Shown one piece after another: positions 28,639 through 37,319 of a stretch of DNA of 64,000 nt. Each line of letters opens with the position of its first letter. The stretch's first letter is position 1. Position numbers and translations under genes: made by a program. Source of the stretch: Candidatus Nitrospira kreftii (GTDB taxonomy: Bacteria > Nitrospirota > Nitrospiria > Nitrospirales > Nitrospiraceae); assembly GCA_014058405.1 (NCBI GenBank), contig CP047423.1, positions 2,294,001 through 2,358,000 of the forward strand. Reading direction: 5' to 3'. Under the pieces are notes generated by a model. The model saw nothing but the letters and a program-made list of their open reading frames with translations. It searched no databases and had not been told where the DNA came from.

Positions 28639-29445
28639 TTACCAAACCCAGGAGAAAACCGTATACTGCGCAATCTCGTATCTGCAATATCCCGTCGCCA
28701 AGAACAATCTGATTGGCTCCGGGTCGAGCAAGCTTGGGTTGGAGGGGTGACGGAGCGGCCGAACGTGCCGGTCTTGAAAACCGGAGATGGGGTAACTCAT
28801 CCGCGAGTTCAAATCTCGCCCCCTCCGCCATATATCAATAGGCTGTGAATTGGCTTCAGTGCTATTCACCACTTCAACCAACTCTGGTGTCACCGTAAGT
28901 GTAACCTTTTTCTCCTGGATGTACCGATTGAGCCGCTTCGCTGCCTCACGAAGATCATCCTCACTCGTGATGTTATCACGGTCAAACACCGACCGTGTTT
29001 TGTGACCACTGTTCTTCATTGCGACAGTTTCAGGCACCCCTGCTCTTATTAAATTCCTCACTCCCGTGCGTCGCAGGTCGTGAAACGTCTTGCTTTGCAC
29101 CCCAACCCGCTTGCAGGCCGTTTTCCAGCCTTGAATCAGGTTGCTGAACGGCTGACCATTCCGATGACACACATAGGGGCAAGAGGGGAAATCACGTAGC
29201 TGAATCTCTCTGGCTTTCCTCATCACAAGCAGGAAGTCATCGGCCATGTAGATGACGCGGGGCGTTTTGGTTTTTGTCTGACATGAGGAGAGCCGGATAC
29301 TCCCTTCCTCAAGGTTGACCTGATCCCACCGGAGGCCCCGCTCACTAATGATTTCCCTCAGCCTCATCCCCGTGTAATACCCAATCGTCATCGCTACCTT
29401 GAGATGATCCGGCCTCACCCTGAGCACTTTTGAACAACTTATCAT
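28639..29445 (-). pseudogene. tyrosine recombinase (phage integrase) remnant, catalytic Tyr lost
   Basis: A 268-codon frame matching only the catalytic domain of a tyrosine recombinase. Arg is in YYTGMRLREI and HxxR in FHDLRRTGVRN, and the box GHKTRSVFDRDN follows. At the position where integrases have the nucleophile Tyr (usually DRYN), this one has Asp (GAT for TAT). The N-terminal core-binding domain is missing, and a stop codon lies directly before the first ATG. The C-terminal 60 codons simply read through tRNA-Ser(UGA) on the opposite strand. The gene points at the tRNA 3' end, the usual place for an island integrase. It is almost certainly inactive. Confidence 0.85.
28741..28830 (+). 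tRNA. tRNA-Ser(UGA)
   Basis: A 90-nt class II tRNA with encoded CCA. The acceptor stem GGAGGGG pairs with CCCCTCC. The anticodon stem-loop CCGGT-CTTGAAA-ACCGG gives anticodon TGA at 28775-28777. A long variable arm is present, and the T loop is GTTCAAATC. Its 3' end is the junction with an integrase pseudogene, making it a likely attachment site. Confidence 0.96.
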
Positions 29446-29608
29446 CTATCCAGAGGTATCCTCCTTAGTTTATCCTGTGAGTGACAGTCGGCTCAGCACC
29501 ATTCTGACTCCCATGGAGGAAATTGCTGGACTGGCGACAATCATCATCAACCGGTTACAGGGTCTCCCGATTCGTCTTATTCCTTTGATGTCTCTAATCA
29601 AGGACACT

Positions 29609-29929
29609 ATGCTGGGCTACAAAGTCTTCATCACTCATGCCAAGCAGCTGCCGTTCACGACTGAGCAGAGACTTCGAACGTTCGTAAGAGATCATCATCC
29701 CGCCACAATTGCCTTTGTGCAATCCGGTGACGGAGGTTTGACCATGATTGAGGTGGCCACTCCTGAACAGGCCAAGAAGGTTGCGGCAGCACTCGCCTCT
29801 AGCAGCCTAAGTACAGAAGCTCTAGCCATTGTTCTGGGCGATTCCCTGCAAGGCCAACACCTTGCCGAACTTTTCACTGAGCTAAAGCAACGAGAGCTGG
29901 AAATCAATTGGACCAATCGACAATGGTGA
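29609..29929 (+). CDS. hypothetical protein
   Basis: A 106-residue protein from the ATG at 29609, which has AAGGA just upstream; the frame is open from a GTG at 29477, giving 150 residues. The N-terminal half looks like an alpha/beta sandwich (MLGYKVFITHAKQLPF, then TIAFVQSGDGGLTMIEVATPEQAKKVAAAL). No Cys-rich, membrane or signal segment. Not recognised. It lies directly behind the dead integrase and may be cargo of the former island. Confidence 0.6.
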   Translation: MLGYKVFITHAKQLPFTTEQRLRTFVRDHHPATIAFVQSGDGGLTMIEVATPEQAKKVAAALASSSLSTEALAIVLGDSLQGQHLAELFTELKQRELEINWTNRQW

Positions 29930-30008
29930 CGACTGACTGCTCTCGTCGGACGCCCGTATGGTTCGAACATAATCTATCTGGGGTTGCCCAATTTCACGAC
30001 GCAGACGA

Positions 30009-30062
30009 TGCCGTTAGGGGGATCAGGTGTTAATAGGGTATTGCTGAGAGCGACAAAACGGC
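30009..30062 (+). repeat. dispersed repeat of about 50 bp, copy 1
   Basis: This stretch (CAGGTGTTAATAGGGTATT and the following GCGACAAAACGG) is similar to 32071-32121 (CAGGTGTTATGAGGGTATT and GCGACAGGACGG). Both encode a similar peptide, G-V-x-R-V-L-L-x-A-T, if translated in the same frame, so it may be the remnant of a repeated gene. Confidence 0.5.
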
Positions 30063-30191
30063 CTCGCTCCCTCCAACCTGATGCTCGTGACGCCGCGAGC
30101 AGATGCCGATCGGGTATATGATGGCGCACAGAGCCCAATTCCGTTAGGACCTCTTTCTCTCCTGGGTGGACAGGTGTAGCGAATTTTGCCA

Positions 30192-30540
30192 GAGCTTGGC
30201 ACTAGGAAAGTGCCTAGCCCGCATTATTCATGACAGTTCGTAACGAAACCGCTAAGACGCCATGCGAGATGGGCACGCGGAGCCCCGAGAGACCGAGGCA
30301 TACTTGAAACAGTATGTCGAGGCCACGAGGGGCGAGCCTGCCCGCCTGGGCGCAGCCAGCCCGCGGCCAGGCTTGTCGCAGCGGCGTATCGGCGGGTGCA
30401 GTAGAAGTGCTCGTGAATAATGCGGGCTAGTAGAAGGCGAGCCGTATTCGTATGCAGTGCCTAGGCCGCCTTTTATCCTGGTGGTGCAAACGAAATATGG
30501 GTCTCATGCCTAAGCCGTGGCAGGGAGTGCCGATAATGGG
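30192..30540 (+). repeat. dispersed repeat, copy A, interrupted by a MITE-like element
   Basis: About 136 bp of repeat when the insertion is removed: GAGCTTGGCACTAGGAAAGTG, then GAAGGCGAGCCGTATTCGTA, then CAGTGCCTAGGC and a less conserved tail. A second copy without the insertion is at 33426-33554. It contains small dyads (GGCACT-AGGAA-AGTGCC) and no coding sequence. Function unknown. Confidence 0.7.
30218..30426. mobile_element. 209-bp MITE-like element with 16-bp terminal inverted repeats
   Basis: The ends are CCCGCATTATTCATGA (left) and its inverse CCCGCATTATTCACGA (right), matching at 15 of 16 bases. CTAG directly flanks both ends as a 4-bp target duplication. The paralogous repeat at 33426 has the same site uninterrupted with a single CTAG. 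The GC-rich interior has no long frame. The end sequence recalls IS1380-type elements, but that assignment is from memory. Confidence 0.8.
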
Positions 30541-30629
30541 AGAAATTGATCGATGTGGTCGTGCGCTATTGCCTGTATCACTCCTGTACACTATGGGTTA
30601 AAGTTTGGAAGGTAGTCTCTTCGATCAAC

Positions 30630-31217
30630 TCAAAAAAACCTCACGCCAAAATAAAGCCCCGGCATCACATTCGTGTGAAAATCGACTTCTTGCCCTGCAA
30701 CACGGACGTTCTGTCCAAGCGCCGTGATATTGAGCAGGAAGTCGGCCGTCAGGGACACGTTGTTACTCACGGCATGGTCAATTCCGACGCCGAGAGGAAT
30801 CAGGAACGAACCGTACGTATCACCAAATCCGATCTCAGGTTCCCTCACGCCAGCACGTGCGAAGCCGATCCCGCCTTGCAAGACCAGCTTGGTTTGGTTG
30901 TTCGTGTCAGGAATCGCCCACCAATATTTGCCCTGTACCGTGAGCCCAAACAGAAAATCGTCGCCCGCACCGGCATACTGGACTAAGGGACCGATGGAGA
31001 AGTCCTCCCCCATGAAATAGTCCAGGTGCCCATTGAGGGCGAACTCTACCCCGTCAGGCGTGCCCCCCAAGAAGCCGATTCCAGTCCCACCTGACCATCG
31101 TCCCATTGGACCATTGTCAGGGTTCTGGGCTGAAACCAGCCCGGTGGGCATCATGATCAGCGCGGCAAGGAACAAGAGTAGCACCAGTGGGCAACGTAGA
31201 ATGATGAGGTGTATCAT
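30630..31217 (-). CDS. outer-membrane beta-barrel-like protein
   Basis: A 195-residue exported protein. The signal peptide ends at about TGLVSAQ. The mature part alternates polar and aromatic/glycine strands (TGIGFLGGTPDGVEFALNG, DFLFGLTVQGKYWW) and ends in Phe (YFGVRFF), as expected for a small eight-stranded outer-membrane barrel. The ATG at 31217 follows GGGAGAGG. Its first 101 bases overlap the 3' end of the DedA-like gene in another frame. The role is unknown; similar proteins are porin- or OmpW-like. Confidence 0.75.
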   Translation of the reverse strand: MIHLIILRCPLVLLLFLAALIMMPTGLVSAQNPDNGPMGRWSGGTGIGFLGGTPDGVEFALNGHLDYFMGEDFSIGPLVQYAGAGDDFLFGLTVQGKYWWAIPDTNNQTKLVLQGGIGFARAGVREPEIGFGDTYGSFLIPLGVGIDHAVSNNVSLTADFLLNITALGQNVRVAGQEVDFHTNVMPGLYFGVRFF

Positions 31218-31920
31218 GCGGGCCTCTCCCTTCATGGATGGTCGTAAGTGTCTGCTCATTTTCTCTCATAGGTTTGACACTGAGATTCGCGTGGCCTGCG
31301 TGGGAGGTCATAGATTGCATGCCTACATCCCATGATGGATATGCTTTCCCCCGAACGACGAGGAGTCCGATGAGAACCACTAGTGCAATGCCTCCGGCGA
31401 CTGCAAGACCTTGCTGAACTGTGGCGGATGTAAGCGCCCATGCTCCCCCTAACCCATAGCCCAAACTCACAAACGTTGCCGCCCGTATGAGTGCCCCCGT
31501 ATAGGCGAAGGGCATAAAGATCGCCAATGGCAAGTGTGAGGATCCGGCCACGATGGCCACGAGATGTCGAACACCCGGCACGAAGTAGCCGATGAAGAGG
31601 GCATATTTCCCCCAACGCACATACCAGGCGTTGACTTTGTCCATATCGTCAGGCCCAATTCCCAATCTACGGCCAACTGTATCGACGAAATACACCCCCA
31701 GACAACGACCGGTAAGGTAACTTATGGTGATTCCGCAGATGCTTCCCAGAAATGCGGTGACCAATGTTGGCATGGGCGCAAGCTGATTTGTGTAAATGAG
31801 GTAACCAGAAAAGGCTAGCAAGGTTTCATCTGGAATTGGTAACCCCACAAGGCCGAGCATGAGCAAGACGAAGAGGGCGGGATAGCCATATAATGGGATC
31901 CAGGTGAATATCGCATCCAT
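31117..31920 (-). CDS. DedA-family membrane protein
   Basis: A 267-residue inner-membrane protein. Family marks are visible: LVGLPIPDETLLAFSGYL, a glycine-rich segment FLGSICGITISYLTGR, and the motif RWGKYALFIGYFVPGVRHLVAIVAG with charged residues typical of DedA proteins, which move or sense lipids and support proton homeostasis. The last 65 residues (from about GMQSMTSHAG) are hydrophilic and have no family similarity; they run 101 bp into the next gene. A frameshift or lost stop codon near the end may have created this tail. Confidence 0.85.
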   Translation of the reverse strand: MDAIFTWIPLYGYPALFVLLMLGLVGLPIPDETLLAFSGYLIYTNQLAPMPTLVTAFLGSICGITISYLTGRCLGVYFVDTVGRRLGIGPDDMDKVNAWYVRWGKYALFIGYFVPGVRHLVAIVAGSSHLPLAIFMPFAYTGALIRAATFVSLGYGLGGAWALTSATVQQGLAVAGGIALVVLIGLLVVRGKAYPSWDVGMQSMTSHAGHANLSVKPMRENEQTLTTIHEGRGPHDTPHHSTLPTGATLVPCRADHDAHRAGFSPEP

Positions 31921-32238
31921 GGCGTCGATTATCAGCGAGTGGCGATCAATATCTAGGTATTTGAAAAAGAATATCTTAGTTATGCATTCTGCAGTGTATG
32001 TACTCCACTGGTAATACTCCTAGTCTATGATTTGGACGCCTGAACCAATGACGGGTATAGGTGCGCGATTATGCCGGGTGTGGCAGGTGTTATGAGGGTA
32101 TTACTGGTGGCGACAGGACGGGCTGAAATGCTGCGAACCGGTAGGAAGTCAGACTACAACGAAATTAGCTCTGTGATTGAAGGGAGAAGGACTGCCCAAA
32201 TCTTCAATGACATGGGCAATCCCTTTAATCAGTGTTCG
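31921..32238. other. intergenic region with second copy of the 50-bp repeat
   Basis: Contains repeat copy 2 at 32071-32121 (see 30009-30062). A 76-codon plus-strand frame (32071-32301) covers it but overlaps the lipoprotein gene on the other strand, has no ribosome-binding site and is not supported. The part next to the DedA gene is AT-rich and may hold its promoter. Confidence 0.45.
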
Positions 32239-32721
32239 CTAGTTCATCCGTTCTGGCGTGGTCTTCGCCGTGAGGTCCTGTATGTCTGTTTCTCCTTCTG
32301 ACAGATCATCCCCTAGCTTAGCTTCCTTTATTACTGGTAGAGCTTGGGGACCTCCACTCGTCCGTTGCCCGCTGCTACCTCGATAGTTCCATGTTGTCGC
32401 AATGCCATCGCGGTCATATGTGTACAAGACATGGTGCTCCCATGATTCGCCGACCCCTCCAGGGCAGTCAGGCTCTCTATGGATAAGATCCGATGGGCAG
32501 CTGAGAGAGGCGCTTGCTATACCATTGGAAACCCATTCACAGACTTCGCCCCCAGTATTCAAGACAGTGCACGTATCCGGGGGGCCTATAACATTTATTC
32601 GCACATCCTTTGTCTTGCCTAGCCATAGATCGAATCTCGCGTCCATGGGATGTGTGAGGCATCCAGTGAAGCTTCCGGAGATGACTAACAGAACGACTGA
32701 CAAGATGCGATTGAGGCTCAT
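32239..32721 (-). CDS. small lipoprotein
   Basis: A 160-residue protein with a lipoprotein signal (VVLLVISGSFTGC). Next comes RFDLWLGKTKDVRINVIGPPD, a segment like that of SmpA/OmlA-type small lipoproteins, in which a W-x-G helix precedes a G-P loop. Four further Cys follow. AAGGAG lies six bases before the ATG. The C-terminal third is low in hydrophobic residues and probably disordered. Function not known. Confidence 0.72.
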   Translation of the reverse strand: MSLNRILSVVLLVISGSFTGCLTHPMDARFDLWLGKTKDVRINVIGPPDTCTVLNTGGEVCEWVSNGIASASLSCPSDLIHREPDCPGGVGESWEHHVLYTYDRDGIATTWNYRGSSGQRTSGGPQALPVIKEAKLGDDLSEGETDIQDLTAKTTPERMN

Positions 32722-33054
32722 AGATACTCCTTCGTCCTACCGTCCCTAGGCTATGTCTATATTGTCCAGGAGACAATTATTCGAAAGGTGGGACCCGACT
32801 TACGGCCCCTGTGTCGTACTGGGTGGTCCTTTTTATAATTTCAGAAACAATCTAGACGCCTCATCGGGGGTGGCTAAACTGTGGCTTGAGTTCTCCTGTG
32901 TTGCTTGCCTGCTGACAGCTTGGAAGTCGCCGAGTACCGCAAGTTTTTTCAATCCCTCTCCTAGATCAGCCCCGCACACAATAGCAGCATAGCGTGAAGA
33001 CCTCACTCGGACTTGCCAGCCAGTTACATAAGCAGGGTGAAGAAAAACTGAAAC
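32722..33054. other. intergenic region
   Basis: No supported gene or clear regulatory element. Short open frames on both strands lack ribosome-binding sites and family features. Confidence 0.4.
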
Positions 33055-33411
33055 CTAATTCAGCGGAAAGTCCGTGGGAACGGGCTTGGCAGTCTCCGAC
33101 TCTGGGGCAAGGCCACGAACGCTTGTCCGTAATGCCGTTCGCTCAAGTTCACTGTGCTGAGCAGATGCCCAGGCGAGCGCCCATTTCCGTTCTGCTTTTG
33201 CAAACTGCATGTCGTACGTGATTTCTGTTGTCACCCATGTCTCCACACGATCGGCCGGCGGAGGCACACGTGAGTGGAGAGGTTCATTAGCAGACCAATC
33301 CCCCCGTACCCAGCCTCGCGGAGTCAGATGCCACTCAAAATGGACGATGTCTTTGCTCATGAAGAAGAATTTGACTAAGGGCTTGGCGTTTCGCGCTGCG
33401 CGACTAAGCAT
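33055..33411 (-). CDS. hypothetical protein
   Basis: A frame of 118 codons. A start at 33360 (MSKDIVHFEW) would give 101 residues and may be correct; no start has a strong ribosome-binding site. The segment HFEWHLTPRGWVRGDW and the later WVTTEITYDMQFA suggest a small soluble beta-rich domain; the C-terminus is polar. No signal peptide or Cys. Unknown family. Confidence 0.55.
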   Translation of the reverse strand: MLSRAARNAKPLVKFFFMSKDIVHFEWHLTPRGWVRGDWSANEPLHSRVPPPADRVETWVTTEITYDMQFAKAERKWALAWASAQHSELERTALRTSVRGLAPESETAKPVPTDFPLN

Positions 33412-33425
33412 AAGATAACCTGAAG

Positions 33426-33554
33426 GAGCTTGGTACTAGGAAAGCGCCTAGGAGAAGGCGAGCCGTATTCGTACGCAGTGCCTAGGCTGCCTTTGTCCTT
33501 GTGCTGCAAAGCCAATATGGAACCGTTACCCATGACGGCGGCAGGGTGCGCCGA
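33426..33554 (+). repeat. dispersed repeat, copy B (uninterrupted)
   Basis: Matches copy A at 30192-30540 but without the MITE-like insertion: GGAAAGCGCCTAGGAGAAGG reads straight through the site, with one CTAG at 33448-33451. It lies between two minus-strand hypothetical genes. Confidence 0.7.
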
Positions 33555-33630
33555 AGTCGACCGACAGCAATTTCAAAGAGAGGCACGGCAAAGCAAACAA
33601 ACTGGCAATTTATGAGAGGCTCACTGGGCC

Positions 33631-33972
33631 TCACTTCTTCAGACGGCGGAGGACCCCGCCCGCAATGTTTTCGGTTTGAAACGTGTCGGCAGGCTGTTCC
33701 ATGATTGGTTGCATCGCGTCAGTCGTCAGATGTAGCTCCACCGTTCCGGCGTTGCCCATCTGTAGACCGCTATTGAACAAGTCGCTGAGTGCGATCAGCA
33801 CGTCCCTGGTGATCTGACGAAGTTCTTGGTCCGAATATCGTACAGGAACAAGTCGCCGCCGCTGCCACCCTCGGAGGACGTAGGTGCGCCCCATCTGTCG
33901 ATAGGGCCGCTCACATCCCATCACGAACTCTCTTCCCTTGTCGTCTTCGAGAATGAACCCCTTCACATGCAT
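33631..33972 (-). CDS. hypothetical protein
   Basis: A 113-residue protein beginning MHVKGFILEDDKG, with the ATG preceded by GGAGGAGC. It has an N-terminal beta part (EFVMGCERPYRQMGRTYVLRGW) and a C-terminal helical segment (ELRQITRDVLIALSDLFNSG). The frame is open further upstream but without a start signal. Not recognised. No membrane segment. Confidence 0.62.
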   Translation of the reverse strand: MHVKGFILEDDKGREFVMGCERPYRQMGRTYVLRGWQRRRLVPVRYSDQELRQITRDVLIALSDLFNSGLQMGNAGTVELHLTTDAMQPIMEQPADTFQTENIAGGVLRRLKK

Positions 33973-34034
33973 CTTGGGCGCTCCTCCACTCCATGCAGCC
34001 TGCTGTCGACTGACGAACGCGTCGCTCGAACTCC

Positions 34035-34277
34035 TCACGAGAGAATCGCCGCGAGACTGTGCCTTTTCACAGAGGCACAGGCGATCGACAGATGATCGAT
34101 CCTGGTCCACGACAACACCGCCATTTCAGGCTCGGCACAACACGACTGGAACAGCAGAAGCACACCGAGAAAGACGCCAAGAATGATAGGCCAGATCATT
34201 GAGAGAGCTCCGACGACCAAGAAGAGGGTTCCTGCCGTCGACAGATACTGGACGAACTGGCTCTTAACTGTAATCAT
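34035..34277 (-). CDS. small membrane protein
   Basis: An 80-residue protein with one or two membrane helices (LFLVVGALSMIWPIILGVFLGVLLLF). The start has AAGGAGGG seven bases upstream. The tail after the helix contains Cys pairs (QSCCAEPE). Unknown role. It lies in the same direction as the neighbouring hypothetical genes. Confidence 0.6.
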   Translation of the reverse strand: MITVKSQFVQYLSTAGTLFLVVGALSMIWPIILGVFLGVLLLFQSCCAEPEMAVLSWTRIDHLSIACASVKRHSLAAILS

Positions 34278-34767
34278 GCGGCCCTCCTTCATCTGCTCTC
34301 GACTCGAACAGTTCACAATCAGTGATTGGGTGGGTGCCATCCGGTTTATAATGAGACATCGCATCTAACCAGTTTGACGACCAATAGCGTGCCACATAGG
34401 CCAGTCTTTCTCGGGACGCGATTCAATAGGGGGGAATCACCCGCAACGACCATGCCACGTTAAATCCGTGGAAGGTGTACGAATTTCAAGGGATACCCTG
34501 CTGACGAGAGGGGTCGTCGGTATCTAGATACGTATCTTTTTAGATTCAGCGCATCCAAAGAGATTCAGAGATGACCTGTTGGGGTGTGGCGTTGGCATCA
34601 TCCGGGAATGCGCTACGCAAGCGAGAAAGTCCTCGGGGATAGTGAAGTTAACAAATCTGATCGAGCTATCATCTTTAGGTGTGGGAATAGGATAAAGGCG
34701 GCGTACCCTTTCGGTTGAGCCATCAACCAACGCTTCGGTTGTAGCCGAGGGGAAAGGATACGCCACC
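34278..34767. other. intergenic region including the left flank of IS256-type copy 1
   Basis: No gene. The last 110 bp before the transposase start (GAATAGGATAAAGGCGGCG and following) resemble the sequence before copy 2 (near 38575-38654), so the element probably begins within this stretch. Clear terminal inverted repeats could not be picked out by eye. Confidence 0.45.
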
Positions 34768-36049
34768 ATGAGGGAGAAAACCAGCACTGAGGCCGTCGAG
34801 TCAAACGCCGTGTGTTATGACACGCTGGAGCAGTGGGCACGGGAGAACATCCAGGTCCAACTGCAGGAACTTCTGGAGGAGGAAGTGCCCACGTTCCTCG
34901 GCCGCGTCCGACATGCGCGCCGCAGCACGGTACCCCCGGTTGATCCGCCTGTCGGGAGCCGAAACGGCTACGGGAAGCCGCGGCAGTTCTCAATGATGAC
35001 CGGGACTGTCACGGTTCGTCGCCCACGAGTGCGGGATCTCGCGGAACGGTTTGCGAGCAAGATTCTCCCGCTGTTCAAGCGGCGGACGACGGAAGTCGGC
35101 GTGCTGCTCCCGGAGCTGTACCTGCACGGGTTGTCCTCTGGAGACTTTGAGCTGGCGCTGCGTGGCCTGTTGGGCGAGGGGGCGCCGCTGTCGGCGAGCT
35201 CGATTCAGCGACTGAAGGCCCGCTTCGAGCTCGAGTACGAGACGTGGACCAAACGGAATCTGTCGGATTTGGAAGTCGTCTACTGGTGGGCCGATGGTCT
35301 CTACGTGAAGGCGGGTATCACGGACCGTAAGAGCGCGCTCCTCACGATTGTCGGGGCACTGACGACGGGGGAGAAGATCGTTCTGGCCTGCGAGCGCGGC
35401 GAGCGAGAGAGCAAGGACTCGTGGCTGACGGTGCTGCGCCGCCTGCGGGAGCACGGATTGAAGTTTCCGCGACTCACGGTGGCTGACGGTCACCTGGGCA
35501 TCTGGGCCGCGCTCGGGGAAATCACCCCCCACCGGGGAGGAGCAGCGGTGCTGGAACCACACGATCACCAATGTCCTCGACGATCTGCCGAAGCGGGTCC
35601 AGCAGAAGGCGGCCGAGTGGCTGAAGGCGATGCCGTATGCGGAGACGAAAGCCGAATGCGAGCGGCGGCGTGACGAATTCGTGCGGACCTACCGGCGGAC
35701 GGAGGGGAAAGCCGTCGACACGCTGCTGCGGGACTGGGACCGCATGGTCACGTTCTACTCGTTCCCACAAGCGCACTGGCGCCATCTGCGGACCACGAAC
35801 ATCGTGGAATCCCCCTTCGCCTCGGTGCGGCTCCGAACGGATGCGTCCCGCCGCTACAAGCGCGTGGAGGGAGCCAAGGCGATCATCTGGAAGATGCTCC
35901 GGGTCGCCGAGAAGTCATGGAGGAAGTTGAACGCGCCGGATCTGTTGCCGCTGGTGGCCTCCGGCATGACGTTCAAGGACGGGATCAGGCTGAAGTCAGG
36001 ACACGAGAGGCAGGATATGAACCATCAGCCAGAGAGGACCGCCACCTGA
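34768..36049 (+). pseudogene. IS256-family transposase, frameshifted (copy 1)
   Basis: An almost full-length transposase (about 426 codons) broken by one extra base in a run of six C at 35525-35530. The first frame ends at 35673, the second continues to 36049. Catalytic residues are present: Asp in WWADGLY, Asp in TVADGHLG and Glu in NIVESPFASV. Compared with copy 2, GEIHPSGEKQGCWNH corresponds here to the shift site. Programmed frameshifting is not usual for IS256, so this is probably a decayed gene. Confidence 0.85.
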
Positions 36050-36276
36050 ACTCATGTACACGCCTCTGACAGTGGCTCCGTTGATGCACCGCTTCCGTCT
36101 TGTGGCCAGTCGGTTTCATTGCAACCGAACGGGGCTCCCCTGCCCGCTCAAAATTCCGCATGGCTGTTCGCCGAGTCGTGGGGAATTCGTCAATAAGTAG
36201 AGCAATGCCGTGATGGTCGGATCGTTCTTCGCGAGAGCAAGGCTACACGAAACAGTTATGGCCTCGAACTTTTTGT

Positions 36277-37062
36277 CTATCGCGCAAGGATTTCCAGGAT
36301 TTCGTCTATCGGGCGGATGGAGCCTAAGAGTAACGGATTACCAAACCGTTGATTATGATGATTTTCTCTTACCTTCAATAAGCCAATCACGAGATCGTTG
36401 AAGTCGTCCAGCTTTGCTGTCTCAAAATATGTGATGAAATCAAGATCGTCCAACCCGCTGGAATGGTACAACTTGCGTTTCACGGTCTTCAGATATGGTA
36501 CTGTTGCCTCCGTGTGCTCCTTCATCAATGCATTGCGGGGATCTTGCCCAGTCTTCCACCACTCGGCATCTTTGCGAATAGGCACAACTATCATGTATGG
36601 ACTGCCCTGGGGTGGGGGAGTTTTTAGTTCCGCCTTCAGTTCTTCCGTGAAGCTCGGCACATAATTTAACGCTTTCGTAATACCGTTAAAGGTATCGGTG
36701 TTATGAAGAGTTTGCCCAAATGTCGTGCTCATAAAGTCCAACAGGAAATTCTGGTTGTACACCATTTCCCGGGAGTGAATCCTGATCATGAAATCGGATT
36801 TTTCTGACAGGCCCCGCAGCAAGTGAGTATCAACAGTGATCTTGTCTGCATGCTTCTGAAACACCGCTTTCACTTCCGCCACGGATCCAGACCTGGCTTC
36901 CCGATCCATTGCCCACCATCGATCACCAACCTTAAAGACTGCAAACGTTGCGTATACGCCGGTGTCCTTCAACAACTTCTCCCGATCAACTTCGGCGCCG
37001 ACAGATTGGGCGAGAACCAGAAGGGCCAGCACTGTCAGAGTTAAGACATATCGGTGGCGCAT
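36277..37062 (-). CDS. cld: chlorite dismutase, periplasmic
   Basis: A 261-residue heme enzyme that converts chlorite to chloride and oxygen. It begins with a signal peptide (VLALLVLAQSVGA) followed by VDREKLL, and matches the pentameric Nitrospira defluvii enzyme closely from memory. The segment KKD/RKDAEWW, then MKEHT, TVKRKLYHSSGLDD and FITYFE are visible. The His of KEHT and the Arg of TVKRK are 13 residues apart, as are the heme-ligand His160 and catalytic Arg173 of that enzyme. The ATG at 37062 has AAGGAGA upstream. The gene lies between two IS256-type transposase remnants in the accessory region. Confidence 0.93.
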   Translation of the reverse strand: MRHRYVLTLTVLALLVLAQSVGAEVDREKLLKDTGVYATFAVFKVGDRWWAMDREARSGSVAEVKAVFQKHADKITVDTHLLRGLSEKSDFMIRIHSREMVYNQNFLLDFMSTTFGQTLHNTDTFNGITKALNYVPSFTEELKAELKTPPPQGSPYMIVVPIRKDAEWWKTGQDPRNALMKEHTEATVPYLKTVKRKLYHSSGLDDLDFITYFETAKLDDFNDLVIGLLKVRENHHNQRFGNPLLLGSIRPIDEILEILAR

Positions 37063-37319
37063 GAAGATCTCCTTAGTAGTTGATAGCAATTCATAATGAT
37101 AACACGCCTAAACGCCAATCGCTCGCGAGGAATCCCTCACCTCACACATCGATTCCACCAGTGTCCTGTCCGGCCATAGACCAATAGCTCCCGCGTACGA
37201 TCAGCAGGCTGTTGATACCACCTTAGTCGGGCTTCACCACCTACCAGGGGAGTAGTCCAACCTCCCCTCGCTGTAATACCGTGCAAACACCATTGCGCCT
37301 CCCTTCAAGAGGAGAAAAC

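Noticed and set aside
30430-30470. GAGCCGTAT in the dispersed repeat, similar to the start of group II intron domain V
   Set aside because: The rest of domain V (AAA bulge and return strand GTACGGTTC) is absent and there is no intron reverse transcriptase.
32071-32301. 76-codon plus-strand frame containing the second short repeat
   Set aside because: No ribosome-binding site, overlaps a supported lipoprotein gene on the other strand, no recognisable family.
30192-33554. Repeat copies as integron attC sites
   Set aside because: No GTTRRRY/RYYYAAC core sites and no IntI-type integrase; only a decayed tRNA-type integrase is present.
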